9,417 nucleotides of DNA from Pseudomonadota bacterium. GTDB taxonomy: Bacteria; Myxococcota; Polyangia; Polyangiales; Polyangiaceae. The stretch lies in NCBI GenBank assembly GCA_023419055.1, contig JAEZYO010000727.1, forward strand, positions 1 through 9,417, written 5' to 3'. The position numbers and the translations under genes are program-made. Positions 5,960 to 9,417 of the stretch are shown here, piece by piece. Position 1 is the first letter of the stretch. Each line of letters opens with the position of its first letter. The notes beneath the pieces are model-generated. The model worked only from the letters and a program-made list of their open reading frames with translations, was not told the DNA's origin and made no database searches.

Positions 5960-8311
5960 TTGGAACCCGCCCCGTTGCCCCAAAGCGAGCCCGCCCGCGC
6001 GGCAGGCTCGGCCGGCGTCGCTATCGGCCGCTTCACGCCCCGGCTCTCGGTCTTCGCCGAGCGGGTGCTCTGTACCGACGACGACACCGAGGTCGACCTC
6101 CCCATGCTCACCGTGGTCTTCGACTACGGGGGCGTCGAAGTGCGGGCCTCCGACCGGCGTGAGCGCTTCTTCGTCGCGACCCCCCGGGGCACGGAGCTCG
6201 TGGCCCGGGATCGCAAGGGCGAAGCCGAGGCGCAGTGCGTGCTCGAGAGCTTCGGCGCCATCGAGCTCGACTGCGTGGAGCGCTACGTCCCGAGCTTGGA
6301 CTGCCAGGCCGACTACGTGGTCCACGTCGAGGACAACGTGCACGCCTACTGTTCGTTCTCGGCCCACGCGGTGCCCCGCCTGCGAGCGCTCGGGTGGGAC
6401 GTCACCATCGCCGATGACTACCCGTTCCGGGTCGTCGCGCCCGAGTCTCCGCTCATCGCCTCGGTCGAGCCCGACGACGAGCGGGACGACTGGTTCAGCT
6501 TGGAGCTCGGGGTCGACATCGACGGCAACCGCGTCAGCCTGCTGCCCGCGCTGCTCGATCTTCTCGACCGCTGCTCGGATCCTTCGGGTCTCGCCTCGTT
6601 GCTCCGCACGCCCACGCGCTTGCGGGCGCTGCCGCTCGGCAACGGCCTCTTCTTCACGCTGCCGCCCGAGCGCCTGTACTCGATCTTGAAGGTCGTCGTC
6701 GATCTTCACTCCGGGCTGCTCTCGAACGAAAATACGCTGAGTTTTTCGCGCAACCGCGCGGGCTTCGTGGCGGATCTCGAGGCCGCTTGCGAGGGCGAGC
6801 GTGACCTCCTCTGGCAGGGCGCGACGCACGTGCGGGACCATGGGCTCCGCGTCTCGACACCGCCGGCGCCCGAAGTCGCGATCCAGACCGAGCTCAAGGC
6901 GACGCTGCGCCCCTACCAGGAGCAGGGCGTGGCCTGGCTCCAGCACTTGCGGTCGCTCGATGCAGGCGGCGTGCTCGCCGACGACATGGGCCTCGGCAAG
7001 ACACTTCAGACGATCGCCCACCTGGTCGTGGAGAAGCAGTCCGGCCGCGCGAACCTACCGACCCTGATCGTCGCGCCCACCAGCTTGCTCGGCAACTGGC
7101 GGCGCGAGATCGGCAAGTTCGCGCCGAGCTTCAAGGTGACGACCTGGCACGGCAACGATCGCAAGAAGAAGCTCGAGGAAGCGCGCGCCGCCGACGTCAT
7201 CGTCACCACTTACGGCCTCGCGATCCGCGACGAGACGCTCACCGAGCTCGAGTACCACTACGTCATTCTCGACGAGGCCCAGGCCATCAAGAACGGCCGG
7301 AGCCAGGCGAACAAAGCGGTCCACGGCCTGCGCGCACGCCATCGGCTCTGCATCTCGGGCACGCCCGTGGAGAACAACCTCGACGAGCTCTTCAGCCTGT
7401 TCGACTTCGTGATGCCGGGGTTCCTCGGCAGCCGCGAGCGGTTCCGGATGAAGTTCCGTCAGCCCATCGAGCGAGGCGAGGGCCTCGACGAGCTCGAAGC
7501 GCTGCGGCGCGCCGTCGGCCCGTTCATCCTGCGACGCCTGAAGGAAGACGTCGCCCGCGAGCTCCCGCCGAAGACCGAGGTGGTGAAGCCGGTCGAGCTC
7601 GAGGGTGACCAACGCGAGCTCTACGAGAGCATCCGCATCGCCGCCCACAGCGACGTGCGAAAGGCGATTCGGCAAAAGGGCGTCACCCACTCGACGATCG
7701 CGATCCTCGACGCGCTGATGAAGCTCCGTCAGGTTTGCTGCGACCCGCGGCTGTGCTCGGTGCCCTCCGCGCGCAGCGTGCGAGAGTCCGCGAAATACAA
7801 CGCCTTCTTCGAGCTCCTCGAGAGCCAGCTCAAGCAAGGCCGCCGGGTGCTCGTGTTCTCGCAGTTCCGCAAGATGCTCTCGCTCCTCGGTGAGGGGCTC
7901 TCCGAGCGCGCCATCCCCTACGTCGAGCTCGTCGGCTCGACCATGGACCGTCAGAAGCCCGTCGACGCCTTCGAAAAGCGCGAGGTCGACGTCTTCCTCA
8001 TCAGCCTCAAGGCGGGCGGCACCGGGCTGAACCTCGTCAGCGCCGACACCGTGATCCACTACGACCCCTGGTGGAACGCGGCCGCCCAGGCCCAGGCCAC
8101 CGATCGCGCTTACCGCATCGGTCAGACGCGCCCCGTGTTCGTCTACAACCTGATCACGGCGGGCAGCGTCGAGGAGCGCATGATGCGACTTCAGCAACGG
8201 AAGAAGCAGATCGCCACCGCGCTCCTCGCCAACGACGGCGCGCCCCGCCCGTTGCTCACGCCGGAAGAGGTCGAAGACCTCTTCGCCCCGCTCGCCGGCG
8301 ACGAAATCTGA
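5960..8311 (+). CDS. SNF2-family DEAD/DEAH-box ATPase (bacterial helicase-like)
   Basis: A 783-residue cytoplasmic ATPase of helicase superfamily 2, SNF2 class. Such proteins move along double-stranded DNA or displace proteins from it; the bacterial target here is unknown. Residues 1-305 form a divergent N-terminal region typical of bacterial SNF2 proteins, including a hydrophobic, Leu-rich stretch (about 180-250). The motor follows: the Q-like segment LRPYQEQGVAWL (316-327), motif I DDMGLGKT (341-348, K347), Ia LIVAPTSLLGNW (369-380), II DEAQ (438-441), III SGTPVEN (466-472), V SLKAGGTGLNL (682-692) and VI QATDRAYRIGQ (712-722) with arginine fingers R716 and R719. No zinc-binding SWIM motif is seen before the motor, unlike the longer bacterial relatives of about 1000 residues. 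An in-frame TAG at 5945 limits the upstream end, so TTG 5960 is the first usable start. Its ribosome site is poor and TTG 5975 is an alternative. It converges with the Hsp20 gene 12 bases away. Confidence 0.93.
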   Translation: MEPAPLPQSEPARAAGSAGVAIGRFTPRLSVFAERVLCTDDDTEVDLPMLTVVFDYGGVEVRASDRRERFFVATPRGTELVARDRKGEAEAQCVLESFGAIELDCVERYVPSLDCQADYVVHVEDNVHAYCSFSAHAVPRLRALGWDVTIADDYPFRVVAPESPLIASVEPDDERDDWFSLELGVDIDGNRVSLLPALLDLLDRCSDPSGLASLLRTPTRLRALPLGNGLFFTLPPERLYSILKVVVDLHSGLLSNENTLSFSRNRAGFVADLEAACEGERDLLWQGATHVRDHGLRVSTPPAPEVAIQTELKATLRPYQEQGVAWLQHLRSLDAGGVLADDMGLGKTLQTIAHLVVEKQSGRANLPTLIVAPTSLLGNWRREIGKFAPSFKVTTWHGNDRKKKLEEARAADVIVTTYGLAIRDETLTELEYHYVILDEAQAIKNGRSQANKAVHGLRARHRLCISGTPVENNLDELFSLFDFVMPGFLGSRERFRMKFRQPIERGEGLDELEALRRAVGPFILRRLKEDVARELPPKTEVVKPVELEGDQRELYESIRIAAHSDVRKAIRQKGVTHSTIAILDALMKLRQVCCDPRLCSVPSARSVRESAKYNAFFELLESQLKQGRRVLVFSQFRKMLSLLGEGLSERAIPYVELVGSTMDRQKPVDAFEKREVDVFLISLKAGGTGLNLVSADTVIHYDPWWNAAAQAQATDRAYRIGQTRPVFVYNLITAGSVEERMMRLQQRKKQIATALLANDGAPRPLLTPEEVEDLFAPLAGDEI

Positions 8312-8323
8312 TCCGCGTGTCGG

Positions 8324-8788
8324 CTACGCTGCTCGAAGGTCCGGCGAGAGCAGCCCGGGGTGATCCGCCGCGACCTCGCCCGGACCGACGAGAGCGTCCT
8401 CCGGTTCCCAGCTCGCCCGCCCGCCCGGGCGCTTTGGAACGCGCACGCGCACCGCGCCCCGATTCATGACAACCTGAGCGCGCGCCCCGTCCGCGCCGGG
8501 CAGGTAGAGGCGCTGGAACCACGAAAGCTCGGATGAACGAGAACGCGCGCTGCCGTCCCGTGGCGGCCGCTTTCCTCGCCACACCCCGAACAGCAGCGCC
8601 TGCTCGTCCTCCACCCAGGAGACCTCGGTGTTCGCGGCCTTCGCTCCCGGGGCGTCGAAGTCGATGACCCAGGACTCCCCGCGGTCCTCCATCCGCACGA
8701 TCGGCACCGCGGCCCGCGACGAAAACAAGGACATCCAGCGAGAGTCACCGAGCTCGAGCTCTGCCGAGCCACTTCTTAGTGCGCGCAT
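8324..8788 (-). CDS. divergent small heat-shock protein (Hsp20/alpha-crystallin family)
   Basis: A 154-residue protein that probably acts as an ATP-independent holdase chaperone in the cytoplasm. The alpha-crystallin domain spans about 28-118. WVIDFDAPGAKAANTEVSWV (40-59) fits the 'DLPGV..EDIEV.V' strand pair. ALLFGVWRGKR (64-74) fits the following 'LTI.GER' strand. After a loop of about 15 residues, SWFQRLYLPGADGARAQVVM (89-108) matches the 'FER.F.LP...D...I.A' segment, and NRGAVRVRVPK (109-119) ends the domain in the usual VPK. The conserved Gly-x-Leu is replaced by G-A-V, with an extra Arg before the Gly. The 35-residue tail has no I-x-I/V motif, normally used for oligomer assembly, so assembly may differ. 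ATG 8788 is preceded by AGGAG (8800-8804). The gene lies downstream of dnaX on the same strand and converges with the SNF2 gene. It was recognised by pattern only, so family membership is likely but not certain. Confidence 0.65.
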   Translation of the reverse strand: MRALRSGSAELELGDSRWMSLFSSRAAVPIVRMEDRGESWVIDFDAPGAKAANTEVSWVEDEQALLFGVWRGKRPPRDGSARSRSSELSWFQRLYLPGADGARAQVVMNRGAVRVRVPKRPGGRASWEPEDALVGPGEVAADHPGLLSPDLRAA

Positions 8789-8798
8789 GCGGGACCAA

Positions 8799-8903
8799 AC
8801 TCCTACGCGAGCGACTGCACGGAACCGCCCTGTCCTGTGACTCGTGGCCTACGCGGCCTCGCGTGGCAGCTTCCGTTTCGGTCGCTCGCTTATCCTACGG
8901 AGT
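8799..8903 (-). promoter_or_regulatory. candidate structured 5' leader / RNA thermometer of the Hsp20 gene
   Basis: Read on the minus strand, three inverted repeats nest in order. ACTCC (8899-8903) pairs with GGAGT (8799-8803), which is part of the Shine-Dalgarno AGGAG. GCGAGCGAC (8881-8889) pairs with GTCGCTCGC (8807-8815). ACGGAA (8871-8876) pairs with TTCCGT (8819-8824). Internal loops are 9/3 and 4/3 bases, and a small GGCC-N5-GGCC hairpin (8846-8858) sits in the apical loop. The fold would hide the ribosome site, as RNA thermometers of small heat-shock genes do. It requires a transcript starting above 8903, either from dnaX or from a promoter near the TTGACA at 8921-8926. Confidence 0.4.
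8800..8804 (-). promoter_or_regulatory. Shine-Dalgarno AGGAG of the Hsp20 gene
   Basis: AGGAG on the minus strand ends 11 bases before ATG 8788. Spacing is slightly long, but this is the best ribosome site in the region. It overlaps the 3' arm of the leader fold described separately. Confidence 0.5.
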
Positions 8904-8941
8904 AACGCCCGCGCGCTACCTGTCAACCGGGGCAAGTTGGC

Positions 8942-8962
8942 AAGAAGGCCTCGCGCCTCCTT
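8942..8962 (-). terminator. hairpin just after dnaX, weak terminator candidate
   Basis: On the minus strand AAGGAGGC and GCCTTCTT form an eight-pair stem, including one G-U, around a five-base loop, starting five bases after the dnaX stop. The G-U pair forms only in the minus-strand transcript, which fits an end for dnaX. No U-tract follows beyond the stem, so read-through into the Hsp20 gene is likely at some level. Confidence 0.3.
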
Positions 8963-8967
8963 GACCT

Positions 8968-9417
8968 TCACCGCCCCTTGGCGAGACGGATGTCCTTGAC
9001 CCGCGCGCCCAGGATCTCGACGGCCTCGGTGACGCGCTCGTGGCGGCGGGCTTCGCCCAGCGCCTGCCGGATGCGCCGCTCCTCCGCCTCGCTGTCGGCG
9101 CGAGCCACGGTGGCAGCGCCGTTGGCCCGCGCGGAGTCGCGTTCGTAGCGCACCCTAAAGGGTGAGCCGAAGGTGCGCTCGGCGGTCTTCGAAACGAGGC
9201 TCAGGGCGACGTCGTTCGACACTTCGGAGAGGAAGACGCTGCCCGGCTCCCACCCCACCACGAGCTCACCCGGACCGAGCTCGAGCGGGGCGCCGTGCGC
9301 GAGAAACGCCGCAATTTCCGGCCGGTCGACGCTGATGGCGTCCACGATCACCCTCCACGCGTCGAGGGGGCTCTCGGGAACCGGCATGGTCGCGGGCACG
9401 GGCGCGCTCGCAGGGAC
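8968..9417 (-). CDS. dnaX: DNA polymerase III subunit gamma/tau, C-terminal part (5' end outside window)
   Basis: The last 149 residues of a probable DnaX, the clamp-loader subunit that loads the beta clamp and, in its tau form, links the loader to the replicative polymerase. The frame stays open to the right edge, reading a Pro/Ala-rich linker (VPASAPVPATMPVPESP) of the kind that precedes the tau C-terminal domain, so internal GTG 9399 should not be taken as a start. After the linker, DAWRVIVDAISVDRPEIAAFLAHGAPLEL and GELVVGWEPGSVF fit the 'W..v...i....p.laa.L' and following strand pattern of DnaX C-terminal domains. The end, RRHERVTEAVEILGARVKDIRL, matches the usual 'hp.v..a.e.fg..v.di' closing helix and strand. 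The ATPase and zinc-binding parts lie outside, so the identification rests on the tail alone. Downstream on the same strand is the Hsp20 gene rather than ybaB and recR. Confidence 0.75.
   Translation of the reverse strand, partial: VPASAPVPATMPVPESPLDAWRVIVDAISVDRPEIAAFLAHGAPLELGPGELVVGWEPGSVFLSEVSNDVALSLVSKTAERTFGSPFRVRYERDSARANGAATVARADSEAEERRIRQALGEARRHERVTEAVEILGARVKDIRLAKGR

Noticed and set aside
5915..8197. Two long minus-strand frames (368 and 380 codons) opposite the SNF2 gene
   Set aside because: Both are antisense shadows rich in Glu, Val, Leu and Arg with no motif, while the plus frame carries all SNF2 motifs.
8312..8329. Bidirectional terminator between the SNF2 and Hsp20 genes
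   Set aside because: Only GCGT/ACGC pairs around a seven-base loop; no stronger stem and no U-tract in the 12-base gap.
8892..8926. Complete -35/-10 promoter (TTGACA and TAGGAT) for the Hsp20 gene
   Set aside because: The two hexamers are 23 bases apart, far beyond the usual 16-18, and the correctly spaced hexamer, ACTCCG, is not -10-like.
8968..9399. A separate complete 143-residue protein starting at GTG 9399
   Set aside because: The frame continues without a stop to the window edge as a Pro/Ala-rich linker, and the sequence matches a DnaX tail, so it is the end of a longer gene.
1..9417. CRISPR array, tRNA, rRNA, transposase, phage or toxin-antitoxin genes
   Set aside because: I looked on both strands and saw no regularly spaced repeats, cloverleaf, transposase motifs or small paired genes that would support any of these.

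Overview
The window is strongly GC-rich, with codons biased to G or C at the third position and long open frames in several phases. Together with the gene content (an NtrC-type sigma-54 activator, a hybrid membrane histidine kinase, a Cys-rich von Willebrand factor A lipoprotein, a methyltransferase with a regulatory domain and a bacterial SNF2 ATPase) this suggests a myxobacterium-like organism (Myxococcota, perhaps Polyangiales). That placement is an inference from gene style; no rRNA or other phylogenetic marker gene is complete here. Seven protein genes are supported, two of them cut by the window edges. I see no tRNA, rRNA, CRISPR array, insertion sequence or phage gene, and nothing that forms a recognised defence island.

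Left part (1-4240): a sigma-54-dependent response regulator runs off the left edge on the minus strand. It is divergent from a class I SAM-dependent methyltransferase (934-2451, plus), across a short shared intergenic region that holds an inverted repeat and a weak GG-N10-GC sigma-54-like element. The methyltransferase converges tail to tail with a six-helix membrane hybrid histidine kinase (2459-4240, minus). Only 7 bases separate the two stop codons, and both lie inside one GC-rich hairpin. Regulator, methyltransferase and kinase could form a signalling group, but kinase-regulator pairing is not shown by the sequence.

Middle part (4241-8311): divergent from the kinase is a secreted, probably lipid-anchored VWA protein with a complete MIDAS and a 13-cysteine insertion within the domain. 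After 108 bases comes a SNF2-family ATPase (5960-8311, plus) with all helicase motifs but a short N-terminus.

Right part (8312-9417): on the minus strand the 3' end of dnaX enters from the right edge. After about 180 bases follows a divergent small heat-shock (Hsp20/alpha-crystallin) protein, which converges with the SNF2 gene. The Hsp20 leader carries three nested, collinear inverted repeats, the outermost of which would pair the Shine-Dalgarno sequence. This is a candidate RNA thermometer or other structured leader and is the most interesting signal in the window. The other genes look like recognisable families in an ordinary chromosomal setting.
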